NCBI GenBank assembly: GCA_052115395.1
Contig: JBFRGO010000002.1
DNA length: 64,000 nt
Reading direction: 5' to 3' (one strand)
Origin: Noviluteimonas sp052115395
Lineage (GTDB): Bacteria > Pseudomonadota > Gammaproteobacteria > Xanthomonadales > Xanthomonadaceae
The notes under the pieces are model-generated. The model worked only from the letters and a program-made list of their open reading frames with translations, was not told the DNA's origin and made no database searches. The position numbers and the translations under genes were made by a program. This document shows, piece after piece, positions 8,167-16,375 of the stretch (its first letter is position 1; every line of letters begins with the position of its first letter).

Positions 8167-10571
8167 GGCGTGGGATCCGGGTCCTCAGGGGGCTGGCCCA
8201 CGGCGGTTTCCGGCGGGACCAGGTACAGATCGCCGCGATTGTAGCCAAGGATGGCCCGGCGCAGCGTTTTACGTGTGTCCTGACCGGCCGAACCGAGGCC
8301 TTTCAGTTCGATCTCCAGCAGGATGCCCCGGCTGAGATCGCCTTCGCGATTGTGCACGTAGCGGCGCCCCACCAACCGAACGGCGATGCAACAGCTGTCC
8401 CACTGCACGCCGAGGATCTGTTCCAGCGGCTTGTGGTCGGCGATGGAGTAGTAATGGCGCCCGACCACGCTCCAGGTGGGGTTGATCGGGTAGAGGAAGG
8501 AGAAGTCGGCCTGTTCGGAGACGTCGCGGCGGAAGCGGTAGGACAGGTTGACGATGCCGTCGTCGGGCAGCATGTAGCGGCCGCGGACGCTCAACAGGTC
8601 CTTCTGGCGCTCCTTCGGGTTCCATTGGTACGACGCGCCGAGGTTCCAGCGGTCGCTCGGCGCCCAGCCCACGTCGGCCACCCACGCCGAGCGGCCCTTC
8701 TCGATCGGCAGCTCGCGCGGCAGCACGACGCGCGAGTCGTCGAAATACTTGATCTGGCCCAGGCTGGCCGACAAGCGCTCCTTGCCGTCGGACTCGCGCA
8801 GCAAGCGTGTGGTGAGCGCCAGGGTGAGCTGGTTCGCGTCGGCCTGGCGGTCGGCGCCGGAGTAACGGTTGTCGCGGAACAACTGGCCCCAGCTGAAGGT
8901 GAGCGCGCCGGTGTCGAAGACCGGCAGGTCGTCCTGGTTGCGGTAGGGCGCGTTCAAGTAGAACAGGCGCGGCTCGAGGGTCTGCAGGTAGGACTTGCCG
9001 TCCAGGGTGGTCGCGCGGTCGAAGTACAGGCCCGCGTCGACGCTGCCGATCGGCACGCTGCGCGTCGGCGATTGCGCCACGCGCGTGGCGCGCGCGTAGT
9101 CCTCGTCGACCTGGTAGGCCGTGTAGCGCCACGCGAGCGTGGGCTTGAAGAACCAGGCCGCGCCTTCCAGCGGCAGCGAGATGTAGGGCTTGATGTCCAG
9201 GCGCGAGCCGCCGCCCGAACCGAATTGGCGCGGCACGCCCGGCCGGGCCGGCTGCGAGATGAAGGCCGCATCCTTTTCGAAGCGCACGGCCTCGGCGTCG
9301 ACGCCGATGTCGAAGATCGTGTCGCGCCACTGGTAGGACGCGTAGGCGCGCGGCAGGCGATCGAAGGGCAGGCTGGATTCGCTCAGCGTGTAGTCGGCGA
9401 GCTGGTAGGTGTCGGCCATCAGGCCGGCGGTCCAGTTGCGGCCGCGGCCGTACAGGCCGACGTCGCTGTGCGCGTTGTATGCGGCGATGCCCTGGATCGA
9501 GTTGTTGAAATCCTCGAAATAGCGCGGATCGCTGATGTGCATGATGTTGACGCGCGTCTGCCAGTTCCGCGACAGGTTGCGGTAGCCGTTGGCCGCGAAA
9601 TACCCGCGGGAACCGAAGCCCGGCTCGTCTTCGCGCAGCTTGTCGTTGGGCATGTAGGCGCCGGAGATCGTCGCCATGCCGTCTTCGTGCAGGTAGCGGA
9701 ACTCGGCGCCGAGCATCGACCCGCGCGCGGTCATGATCCGCGGGTACAACGTCATGTCGTAGTTGGGCGCCAGGTTGATGTAGATCGGCTGCTTGTAGTC
9801 CAGGCCGTTGCGGTCGGAGTTGGCCAGCGACGGGAACAACAGGCCGGTGCGGCGGCGATCGTCGATCGGGAACATGAACCACGGCACGTACAGCACCGGC
9901 ACCTTGCCCACGTGCAGGATCGCGTTGTGCGCGGTGGCGAAGCCCTCGGCCGAATCCACGTCGATGCGCTTGGCGCGCAGTTCCCAGTGGCGGTCGCGGG
10001 GGTCGCAGGTCGAATACGTGGAGTCGTGCAGGACGGCCTGCTGTCCGTGCAGGTCGATCTCCGAGGACTCGCCGTTGCCGCGGCGCGAGACCAACTGGTA
10101 CTTCAGGTCCTCGATCTTGTGTTCGTCGGTGGCCTGGTTGCCTTCGGCGCGCTGCGCGGTGAGGCGCATCGCGGTGTCCTGGTAGCGGATGTTGCCTTCG
10201 GCGATGTAGCGCTCGGTGTCGGTGTCGTACTTCAGGCGGTCGGCGCCGAGGAACTGGTCGCCGCGGCGCAACGCGACGTTGCCTTCGAACTGGGGCGCGA
10301 CCGTGGTGCCCGAGAGCGTGTCGCCCTCCACCCGGGTCGGCGCCGTGGCGCGCGTGCCGATGTTGATGCCGGTGGCGGGCACGTCGTCGAACGGCGCGAT
10401 CGCATCGCGCACGGGGCAAAGCGAAAAATCGAGCGGCATGTCCTCCATCGACTGGGCCCGGGCCTGCGCGGTGAGCGAAAGGCCGATGCACAGGGCGAGG
10501 GTGGACGGACGGAGGCTGGAGCGCACGGACATCCCGGTCGTTGCGTTGAGTCGGCGGGCAGGATGACGCAT
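8163..10571 (-). CDS. lptD: LPS-assembly outer-membrane protein LptD
   Basis: LptD is the outer-membrane translocon that, with lipoprotein LptE, inserts lipopolysaccharide into the outer leaflet. After the signal peptide come an OstA-type beta-jellyroll (about residues 75-250; GDTLSGTTVAPQFEGNVALRRGDQ) and a long barrel domain. Cysteines near the N-terminus (FSLCPVRD), in YSTCDPRDR and in the SCCIAVRL pair near the C-terminus are positioned like those forming the inter-domain disulfides of E. coli LptD. The length is about 800 residues. The ATG at 10571 is my choice; the ATG at 10532 (MSVRSSLRPS) gives a more compact signal peptide and is equally possible. Confidence 0.94.
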   Translation of the reverse strand: MRHPARRLNATTGMSVRSSLRPSTLALCIGLSLTAQARAQSMEDMPLDFSLCPVRDAIAPFDDVPATGINIGTRATAPTRVEGDTLSGTTVAPQFEGNVALRRGDQFLGADRLKYDTDTERYIAEGNIRYQDTAMRLTAQRAEGNQATDEHKIEDLKYQLVSRRGNGESSEIDLHGQQAVLHDSTYSTCDPRDRHWELRAKRIDVDSAEGFATAHNAILHVGKVPVLYVPWFMFPIDDRRRTGLLFPSLANSDRNGLDYKQPIYINLAPNYDMTLYPRIMTARGSMLGAEFRYLHEDGMATISGAYMPNDKLREDEPGFGSRGYFAANGYRNLSRNWQTRVNIMHISDPRYFEDFNNSIQGIAAYNAHSDVGLYGRGRNWTAGLMADTYQLADYTLSESSLPFDRLPRAYASYQWRDTIFDIGVDAEAVRFEKDAAFISQPARPGVPRQFGSGGGSRLDIKPYISLPLEGAAWFFKPTLAWRYTAYQVDEDYARATRVAQSPTRSVPIGSVDAGLYFDRATTLDGKSYLQTLEPRLFYLNAPYRNQDDLPVFDTGALTFSWGQLFRDNRYSGADRQADANQLTLALTTRLLRESDGKERLSASLGQIKYFDDSRVVLPRELPIEKGRSAWVADVGWAPSDRWNLGASYQWNPKERQKDLLSVRGRYMLPDDGIVNLSYRFRRDVSEQADFSFLYPINPTWSVVGRHYYSIADHKPLEQILGVQWDSCCIAVRLVGRRYVHNREGDLSRGILLEIELKGLGSAGQDTRKTLRRAILGYNRGDLYLVPPETAVGQPPEDPDPTP

Positions 10572-10731
10572 GGCCCCGGAACGGGCAATGCACGCATCCA
10601 TTCGCGCCATCGGCGCGTATCTCTCCGGGCAGGCAGGAAAAGCCTCCGCACCGTTTCACTTCCCCTGAACACCCCGCGACCGCGCAGACGCCAAACTCTG
10701 CGCGGCCGCCCCCTTGCGAGGAGCCCATAAG

Positions 10732-11163
10732 ATGGACAAGACCGCCCGGCCGACCAATGCGCAGACCCGGAGCGACGCGCAGTGGCGCGAGCAACTCACG
10801 CCGGAGCAGTACGCCGTGTGCCGCTGTTCGGGCACCGAACGCGCCTTCACCGGCAAGTACTGGGACCACAAGGCCGACGGCGTCTACACGTGCGTGGCCT
10901 GCGGCACCCCGTTGTTCCTGTCCGACGCCAAGTACGACTCGGGCAGTGGCTGGCCCAGCTACTTCGAACCGGTCTCGCCCAGCGCGGTGACCGAGCATGT
11001 CGACGAAGGACACGGCATGCGTCGCGTCGAAGTGCGCTGCGCGAGCTGCGATTCGCACCTGGGCCACGTCTTCCCCGACGGCCCGAAGCCGACCGGCCTG
11101 CGCTACTGCATCAATTCGGCCGCGCTGGACTTCCACCCCGTCGCCGAAGTGGGCGGCGGCTAG
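10732..11163 (+). CDS. msrB: Peptide-methionine (R)-S-oxide reductase
   Basis: MsrB repairs the R-epimer of methionine sulfoxide in proteins. The 143-residue protein has both zinc-binding CxxC pairs (TCVACGT and RCASCDS), the GSGWPSYFEP motif, and the catalytic cysteine in LRYCINSAALDF. There is no signal peptide, so it acts in the cytosol. A GCGAGGAG ribosome-binding site precedes the ATG at 10732; an in-frame start at 10714 is less likely. The stop shares the palindrome CTAG with the stop of the convergent deacetylase-like gene. Confidence 0.96.
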   Translation: MDKTARPTNAQTRSDAQWREQLTPEQYAVCRCSGTERAFTGKYWDHKADGVYTCVACGTPLFLSDAKYDSGSGWPSYFEPVSPSAVTEHVDEGHGMRRVEVRCASCDSHLGHVFPDGPKPTGLRYCINSAALDFHPVAEVGGG

Positions 11164-12086
11164 GCCGCAGGCTGCAGGCCCGACAGCGCCGCCACGTGCG
11201 CGACGCTGCATTCGGCGAGCGCCTGCAGGTCGTATCCCCCCTCGAGCAACGACACCACCCGGCCGCCCGCGTGGCGGCCGGCGATGGCCGTCAGCTGCCC
11301 GGTGAGCCAGGCGTAATCGTCGGCCTGCAATTGCAGTTGCGCGAGCGGGTCGCGCCAGTGGGCATCGAAGCCCGCGGAGACGATCAGCAGTTGCGGCCGG
11401 AAATCCTCCAGCGCTGGCAACAGGCGCTCGCGCCATGCCGCGCGGAAGCCTTCGCCGCCCGAACCGGGGGGCAGCGGCGCGTTGAAGATGTTCCCGTCGC
11501 CGCGTTCTTCGAGGTAGCCCGTGTCCGGGTACAGCGGCGACTGATGCGAACTCAGGTAAAGCACGCGCGGGTCGTGTTCGAAGATCGCCTGCGTGCCGTT
11601 GCCGTGGTGCACGTCGAAATCGATGATCGCCACGCGCTCCAGCTTGCCGTGTTCGATGGCGTGCGCGGCGGCCACCGCGGCGCTGTTGAACAGACAGAAG
11701 CCCATGGCCACGTCGCCCGTCGCGTGGTGGCCGGGCGGACGGACGGCGCAAAACGCGCGCGTGGCGTCACCGTGCAACACCGCATCGGTCGCGGCGATGG
11801 CGGCGCCGGCCGCGCGCAACGCAGCTTCGGCCGACGCGGGCGAGAGCACGGTGTCGGCATCCAGGTGCACGCGCGCCTTGGGTTGCGTATCGAGCACGGT
11901 GGCAACCAATTCCGGCGTGTGCACGCGCAGCAACTGGCCGCGCGTGGCGCGCGGCGCTTCGTGCCACTCCAGCGCGGGGAACGCGGCGTGCAGCGCATCG
12001 AGCACGGCGCGCAGGCGTTCGGGGCGTTCGGCGTGGCCCGGGCCGGTGTCGTGCGCCAGGCACGCCGGGTGGGTCCAGGCCTGCAT
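11160..12086 (-). CDS. Histone deacetylase family protein (acetylpolyamine or related amidohydrolase)
   Basis: This 308-residue zinc hydrolase of the arginase/deacetylase fold has all expected motifs: HPACLAHDTGPGHAERPERL at the N-terminus, RPPGHHA with the catalytic histidines, the metal-binding FDVHHGNGTQ, SAGFDAHWRDPL, and LLEGGYD near the end. In bacteria such enzymes deacetylate acetylpolyamines, acetoin-related or other small substrates, or acetyl-lysine; the substrate here cannot be read from sequence. The ATG at 12086 overlaps the preceding adenosyltransferase stop (TGATG), implying coupling. Confidence 0.9.
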   Translation of the reverse strand: MQAWTHPACLAHDTGPGHAERPERLRAVLDALHAAFPALEWHEAPRATRGQLLRVHTPELVATVLDTQPKARVHLDADTVLSPASAEAALRAAGAAIAATDAVLHGDATRAFCAVRPPGHHATGDVAMGFCLFNSAAVAAAHAIEHGKLERVAIIDFDVHHGNGTQAIFEHDPRVLYLSSHQSPLYPDTGYLEERGDGNIFNAPLPPGSGGEGFRAAWRERLLPALEDFRPQLLIVSAGFDAHWRDPLAQLQLQADDYAWLTGQLTAIAGRHAGGRVVSLLEGGYDLQALAECSVAHVAALSGLQPAA

Positions 12087-12649
12087 CACTTGCGGCGCTC
12101 GTGTTTCCACAGCACTTCGCCGTGCCCCGAGTCGCGCGCCAATACGCGCGCGAGCACGAACAGCAGGTCGGACAGGCGATTGAGGTAACGGATCGCTTCG
12201 CCACGCACGGCGTCGTGGCGCGCGAGCGTGACGGTTTCGCGCTCGGCGCGGCGCACGATGGTGCGCGCGAGATGGCAACGCGCCGCGGCCTCGCCGCCGC
12301 CGGGCAGGATGAAATCCTTCAGCGGCGGAAGCGGATCGTTGAAGGCATCCAGGTGCTGTTCGAGCGCATCGATGTCGCTTTCCTGGATCGCCGCATGCCC
12401 CGGGATGCACAGCTCGCCGCCGAGGTCGAACAACTGGTGCTGCACGGTCGTCAGCAGTGCGACGATGGCCTCGCCCTGCGGCGCCGGCATGGGCGCGGCG
12501 AGCAGCAGGCCGATCGCGGAGTTGGCTTCATCGACGGTGCCGTAGGCCGCCACGCGCGCCGAATCCTTCGCAACGCGCGTGCCGTCGCCGAGACCGGTCG
12601 TACCGTCGTCGCCGGTCTTGGTGTAGATCTTGCTGAGGCGATTGCCCAT
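12086..12649 (-). CDS. Cob(I)alamin adenosyltransferase, PduO type
   Basis: This enzyme transfers the adenosyl group of ATP to cob(I)alamin to make coenzyme B12. The 187-residue protein has the PduO-type N-terminal ATP-binding signature KIYTKTGDDGTTGLGDGTRV, the YGTVDEANS motif, and the C-terminal RRAERETVTL and YLNRLSDLLFVLARV helices. No corrin-ring biosynthesis genes are in the window, so it probably serves salvaged cobamide. It lies downstream of a small DUF6580 membrane protein and is coupled to the deacetylase-like gene. Confidence 0.93.
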   Translation of the reverse strand: MGNRLSKIYTKTGDDGTTGLGDGTRVAKDSARVAAYGTVDEANSAIGLLLAAPMPAPQGEAIVALLTTVQHQLFDLGGELCIPGHAAIQESDIDALEQHLDAFNDPLPPLKDFILPGGGEAAARCHLARTIVRRAERETVTLARHDAVRGEAIRYLNRLSDLLFVLARVLARDSGHGEVLWKHERRK

Positions 12650-12670
12650 CGACGCGTGTCGGCTGGGCGA

Positions 12671-13258
12671 TCAGACCGTCTGCGCGCGCAGCGCCGGCAC
12701 GTGGCGGCGCAACAGCGCGAACCCGCCGAACAGCAGCGCCGAGTAGAACAACGTGCCGAGCACGGTCCACTGGAAGAAGGGCAGCGCCTGCACGTAGCAG
12801 GGGACGATCCCCGTCGTGCACGCCGGGTAGCCGGGCACCATCTGCGCGGTGAGCCACACGCCGAAGTTGCTCACCAGGAAGAACAGCACCGAGCCGGCCA
12901 GCGAATAGCCCAGCACGCGCGCGCCGCTCACTTTGCCGCGCAAGCCGAAGCCCATCAGCGTGGTCAGCGCGATGCACGCGTAGACGATCCAGAAGCTCGG
13001 CGTGGAGAAATACTCGGCATACGAGCCGCCCATCCGCTGCGCGAGCACCAGGTCGGACACGAACATGCCCGCCAGCGGCACCAGCAGCGCCCACTTGCGC
13101 GCGGCGAAGTAGGCACCGCCGAACAGGGCGATGGCCTCGACCGGCGAGAAGTTCGGCGGATGCGGCAAAAGGCGCGTCAGCGCGGCGATCAGGATCAGGC
13201 CGGCCAGGGCGATGGGACCGGGCGCGATGGCGGCGGAAGACGAAGGCTCGCGATTCAT
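12671..13258 (-). CDS. Small integral membrane protein, DUF6580 family
   Basis: The 195-residue protein has five or six predicted transmembrane helices and the family-typical stretches ALTRLLPHPPNFSPVEAIALF, GGAYFAA, SVLFFLVSNFGVW and PFFQWTVLG. The fold resembles substrate-binding (S) components of ECF vitamin transporters, but this is inference from helix count and layout. It ends 21 bp before the cob(I)alamin adenosyltransferase on the same strand, so a role in corrinoid or another cofactor uptake is worth considering. Cysteines occur at about positions 95, 146 and 153. Its function is not established. Confidence 0.75.
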   Translation of the reverse strand: MNREPSSSAAIAPGPIALAGLILIAALTRLLPHPPNFSPVEAIALFGGAYFAARKWALLVPLAGMFVSDLVLAQRMGGSYAEYFSTPSFWIVYACIALTTLMGFGLRGKVSGARVLGYSLAGSVLFFLVSNFGVWLTAQMVPGYPACTTGIVPCYVQALPFFQWTVLGTLFYSALLFGGFALLRRHVPALRAQTV

Positions 13259-13327
13259 GCGTTGACGGGCGATGGAGCGGATGGACCGTTAGCATACCCC
13301 ACCCGCCCCCACGGACCTCCCACCGCC

Positions 13328-14536
13328 ATGCCCACCCCCCGTTTCGATGTGGCGATCGTCGGCGGAGGGCTCGTGGGCGCAAGCCTTGCCATCGCGCTGG
13401 ACCGCATCGGCCGCAGCGTGGCGCTGGTGGAGGCCGCGCCGCCCGGCGCACCGCCGGCGGTGTTCGACGAACGCAACCTGAGCTTTGCCGAGGCGACCGT
13501 CCACGGCCTGCGCGCGCTGGGCGTGCTGCAGCGCCTGCGCGCACCGGTGGGGCTGATCCGCCGCATCCATGTCAGCCGCGCCGGCGATTTCGGCCGCGTG
13601 GTGCTCGATGCCGCCGAACACGGCCGCGAGGCCTTCGGCCAGGTCGTCGTCGCGCGCGACTTCGGCCTGGCGCTCGAAGACGCCCTGAATGCCTGCACGC
13701 ACGTGACGCGTTTTCGTCCGATGCGCTTCGAAGGCACGTCGATGGGCGAAGGCGCGCGCGTCCTGCAACTTCGCGATGCCGACGGCAACGCGCACGCCAT
13801 CGAAGCGCAGCTGCTCGTCGGTGCCGACGGCACGCGCTCCGGCGTGCGCGACGCATTGGACATCGGCGCCGACGAACACGATTTCCAGCAGACCCTGTTC
13901 GTCGCGCGCATCCGCGCCGAACGTGCGCCCGATGGGACCGCCTACGAACGCTTCGGTGCGAACGGCCCGACGGCGCTGCTGCCACGCGGCGACGGACATT
14001 TCGGCGTCGTGCACGGCGTCTCGCGCGACGAGGCCGACGCCGTTGCGGCGCTTCCCGAATCGGCCTGGCTCGAGCGCCTGCAAACCGCGTTCGGTTGGCG
14101 CGTCGGCCGCTTGCTGTCGAGCGGCCCGCGCAGCGCGTATCCGATCGTGCAGGTCGTCGCACGCGCGTTGACCGCGCAGCGCGCGGCGATGGTCGGCAAT
14201 GCGGCGCAGACGCTGCATCCGATCGGCGCGCAGGGCTTCAACCTGGGCCTTCGCGATGCGCTGACGCTCGCCGAATTGATCGAAGCCGGCGGCGACACGG
14301 GCGATCCGGCACTGCTCGCCGAACACGCGCGTCGTCGCGCGGACGATCGCGAACGCACGCTGCAATTCTCCGGCGGCCTCGCGCGCCTGACCGCGAACGA
14401 CGGCAAAGCGATACGCCCGCTGCGCAGCCTCGGCTTCGGCGCCGTGCAGCATCTGCCCGCGCTGCGTGCGCAACTGGTCGGTGGCGCACTGGGCTATCGC
14501 GGCGACGTGCCGCGCCTGTGCAGGGGCGAGGCATGA
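13328..14536 (+). CDS. ubiH: FAD-dependent 2-octaprenyl-6-methoxyphenol hydroxylase
   Basis: UbiH hydroxylates an aromatic ring carbon during ubiquinone synthesis. The 402-residue protein has the N-terminal dinucleotide motif VAIVGGGLVGASLAIAL, a central LLVGADGTRSGVR motif (the DG motif of PHBH-type monooxygenases), and the C-terminal MVGNAAQTLHPIGAQGFNLGLRD FAD-ribityl motif. The ATG at 13328 starts the conserved N-terminus. The stop overlaps the start of a second hydroxylase (ATGA), so the two ring hydroxylases are coupled. Confidence 0.93.
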   Translation: MPTPRFDVAIVGGGLVGASLAIALDRIGRSVALVEAAPPGAPPAVFDERNLSFAEATVHGLRALGVLQRLRAPVGLIRRIHVSRAGDFGRVVLDAAEHGREAFGQVVVARDFGLALEDALNACTHVTRFRPMRFEGTSMGEGARVLQLRDADGNAHAIEAQLLVGADGTRSGVRDALDIGADEHDFQQTLFVARIRAERAPDGTAYERFGANGPTALLPRGDGHFGVVHGVSRDEADAVAALPESAWLERLQTAFGWRVGRLLSSGPRSAYPIVQVVARALTAQRAAMVGNAAQTLHPIGAQGFNLGLRDALTLAELIEAGGDTGDPALLAEHARRRADDRERTLQFSGGLARLTANDGKAIRPLRSLGFGAVQHLPALRAQLVGGALGYRGDVPRLCRGEA

Positions 14537-15726
14537 GCCGTCGCGGACGCCTGGATGCGGTGATCGTCGGCGGCGGCGTCGTCGGTTGCGCCGCCGCGCT
14601 TGCGCTGGCGAAGCAGGGGCTCGAGGTCGCGCTGCTCGAAGCGCATGTCCCCGCCGCGTGGTCGCCTTCCAAACGCGACCTGCGCGTCTATGCCTTCGCA
14701 CCCGACAACGCCGCGCTACTCGATCGCATCGGCGTGTGGCGCAGCGTGCGCGAAGCGCGCCTCCAACCCTATCGCCGCATGCGCGTGTGGGACGCGGCGG
14801 GCGGCGGCGAATTCGCATTCGACGCGGACACGCTCGCGCGCGCCGAACTGGGTTGGATCGTCGAACACAATCTCCTCGTCGACCGACTGTGGAACGCATT
14901 GCCCGGCGCCGGCGTGCGCGTGCATGCGTCGACGCGCGCCGAAGCGATCGAAGCACACGACGAAGGCGTGCGCGTGCGCCTGGACGATGGCGTGACGCTC
15001 GATGCGCGAGTGGTGCTCGCCGCCGATGGCGCGGAATCGGCCGTGCGCGCGATGGCCGGGTTCGAAACCGATCTCCACGACTACGCACAGAAAGGCATCG
15101 TCGCGTACGTCGCCAGCGAGCGGCCACACGAAGACACCGCATGGCAACGCTTCCTGCCGGGCGGCCCGCTCGCGTTGTTGCCGTGCATGCCCGGTGAGCA
15201 TGGCGAGCACTTGAGTTCGATCGTGTGGACCGTGCCCGACGCGCAAGCGCAACGCCTGCTCGCGCTGGACGCCGACGCCTTCGGCGTCGAACTCACCAAC
15301 GCCTTCGAACATCGCCTCGGCGCGCTGACGTTGCATTCCACGCGCGCGGCCTTCCCGCTGCGCCGGCAACTGGCGAACGACTACGCGAAGGGCCGTGTGT
15401 TGCTGCTCGGCGACGCCGCGCACGTCGTGCATCCGCTGGCCGGGCAGGGCGTGAACCTGGGCTTGCGCGACGTGTCCGCCCTGGCGCAATCGATCGAAGA
15501 CGCCAACACGCGACGCACCGATTGGACCGCGCCGCATCGCATCGCGCGCTGGGCACGCGCGCGCCGCAGCGAGAACGCCACCAACGCGCACGCCTTCAGC
15601 GCGATCAACGCCCTGTTTTCGAACGACGACATGGCCAGCACGCTGTTGCGCGGCCCCTTGCTGGGGCTGGCCGGGAAGATGCCGCCACTGGCGCATGCCC
15701 TGTGGCGGCACGCCGCGGGGGTTTGA
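14533..15726 (+). CDS. UbiH/UbiF/VisC-family ubiquinone hydroxylase (UbiI-like)
   Basis: This 397-residue flavoprotein is paralogous to the preceding UbiH. It has DAVIVGGGVVGCAAALALA at the N-terminus, VVLAADGAESAVR in the middle, and LLLGDAAHVVHPLAGQGVNLGLRD towards the C-terminus. It is probably the C5-hydroxylase UbiI (VisC) of aerobic ubiquinone synthesis, though family members differ in regiospecificity and the exact carbon cannot be assigned from sequence. It starts inside the ubiH stop and is followed 9 bp later by a strong bidirectional hairpin. Confidence 0.88.
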   Translation: MSRRGRLDAVIVGGGVVGCAAALALAKQGLEVALLEAHVPAAWSPSKRDLRVYAFAPDNAALLDRIGVWRSVREARLQPYRRMRVWDAAGGGEFAFDADTLARAELGWIVEHNLLVDRLWNALPGAGVRVHASTRAEAIEAHDEGVRVRLDDGVTLDARVVLAADGAESAVRAMAGFETDLHDYAQKGIVAYVASERPHEDTAWQRFLPGGPLALLPCMPGEHGEHLSSIVWTVPDAQAQRLLALDADAFGVELTNAFEHRLGALTLHSTRAAFPLRRQLANDYAKGRVLLLGDAAHVVHPLAGQGVNLGLRDVSALAQSIEDANTRRTDWTAPHRIARWARARRSENATNAHAFSAINALFSNDDMASTLLRGPLLGLAGKMPPLAHALWRHAAGV

Positions 15727-15734
15727 ACCAACGC

Positions 15735-15759
15735 AAACGCCGGCGATCTGCCGGCGTTT
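15735..15759. terminator. Bidirectional terminator between convergent genes
   Basis: A perfect 10-bp stem (AAACGCCGGC paired with GCCGGCGTTT) encloses the 5-nt loop GATCT. Flanking A and T runs make it usable from both directions. It lies between the convergent ubiquinone hydroxylase and EF-hand genes. Confidence 0.8.
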
Positions 15760-15783
15760 CCGTTCCTGGGTTGCAACGATTGC

Positions 15784-16287
15784 TTACTGCAACCAGCCCT
15801 TCATTTCGTCCTTGGACAGGCGTCCGTTGTGGTTGCTGTCGACCACGTGGAATTCGCGCATCAAATCATCGTTGCCGCTCGCACGGACTTCAGCACGGCT
15901 GACGCTGCCGTCGCCGTTCTTGTCCAGCGCGCTCCAATCGACCTTGTAGTTGGAGGAGATCGAATCGGGCGCGTGCTCATGCACGGCAACCGGCGCGCCC
16001 GGCGGCGGAGGCGGTGGCGTCGGCGGCATCGGTGCGCCCGGCGGAGCAGGAGGCGGAGGCGGCGGAGGCGGCACCGGCGCTTCGGGCGGCGCAGGGGCGC
16101 CCGGCGGTGGCGGCATCGGCGCGGCCGGCGGCGCGGGTGGTTGGTCCGTCGGCGGCATCGGCGCCATCGGTGGCATCGGCTGCGTCTGCGGATCGGTCGG
16201 TGTCGGCGTGGGCGCGGTTTGCGCGAAGGCCGGCGCGATCGCCAGCGCCGCGAGCAAACCAAGGAACAACGGGGTCTTGCGGGTCAT
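15784..16287 (-). CDS. Secreted EF-hand protein with long proline-rich linker
   Basis: The 167-residue protein has a signal peptide (about 1-22, ending AFAQ), a linker of about 75 residues that is mostly Pro with Met, Ala and Gly, and a C-terminal domain with two EF-hand loops. The loop acidic positions are visible in DKNGDGSVSRAE and DSNHNGRLSKDE. It should therefore bind calcium outside the cytoplasm. The linker could span periplasm or cell wall. I chose the ATG at 16287 because it has a GGGAG ribosome-binding site and gives a normal signal peptide; the longer frame starting upstream does not. Confidence 0.85.
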   Translation of the reverse strand: MTRKTPLFLGLLAALAIAPAFAQTAPTPTPTDPQTQPMPPMAPMPPTDQPPAPPAAPMPPPPGAPAPPEAPVPPPPPPPPAPPGAPMPPTPPPPPPGAPVAVHEHAPDSISSNYKVDWSALDKNGDGSVSRAEVRASGNDDLMREFHVVDSNHNGRLSKDEMKGWLQ

Positions 16288-16375
16288 TGCGAGCACTCCC
16301 TGCGGTGGACTGCGCGACCGTAGGAGCGCGGGGATCAAACGTCCGTCAATTCACGCGACCGCCCATTGCCGCCGT

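Noticed and set aside
8352..10730. Long plus-strand open frame (about 790 codons) opposite lptD
   Set aside because: It has no signal, domain or start context and its amino-acid composition (Val, Ala, Gly, Arg) mirrors GC-rich antisense codons. lptD explains the region.
15990..16190. GGC/GGT-rich tandem-looking DNA resembling a repeat array
   Set aside because: It is coding sequence for the Pro-rich linker of the EF-hand protein, not a CRISPR or minisatellite with regular spacers.
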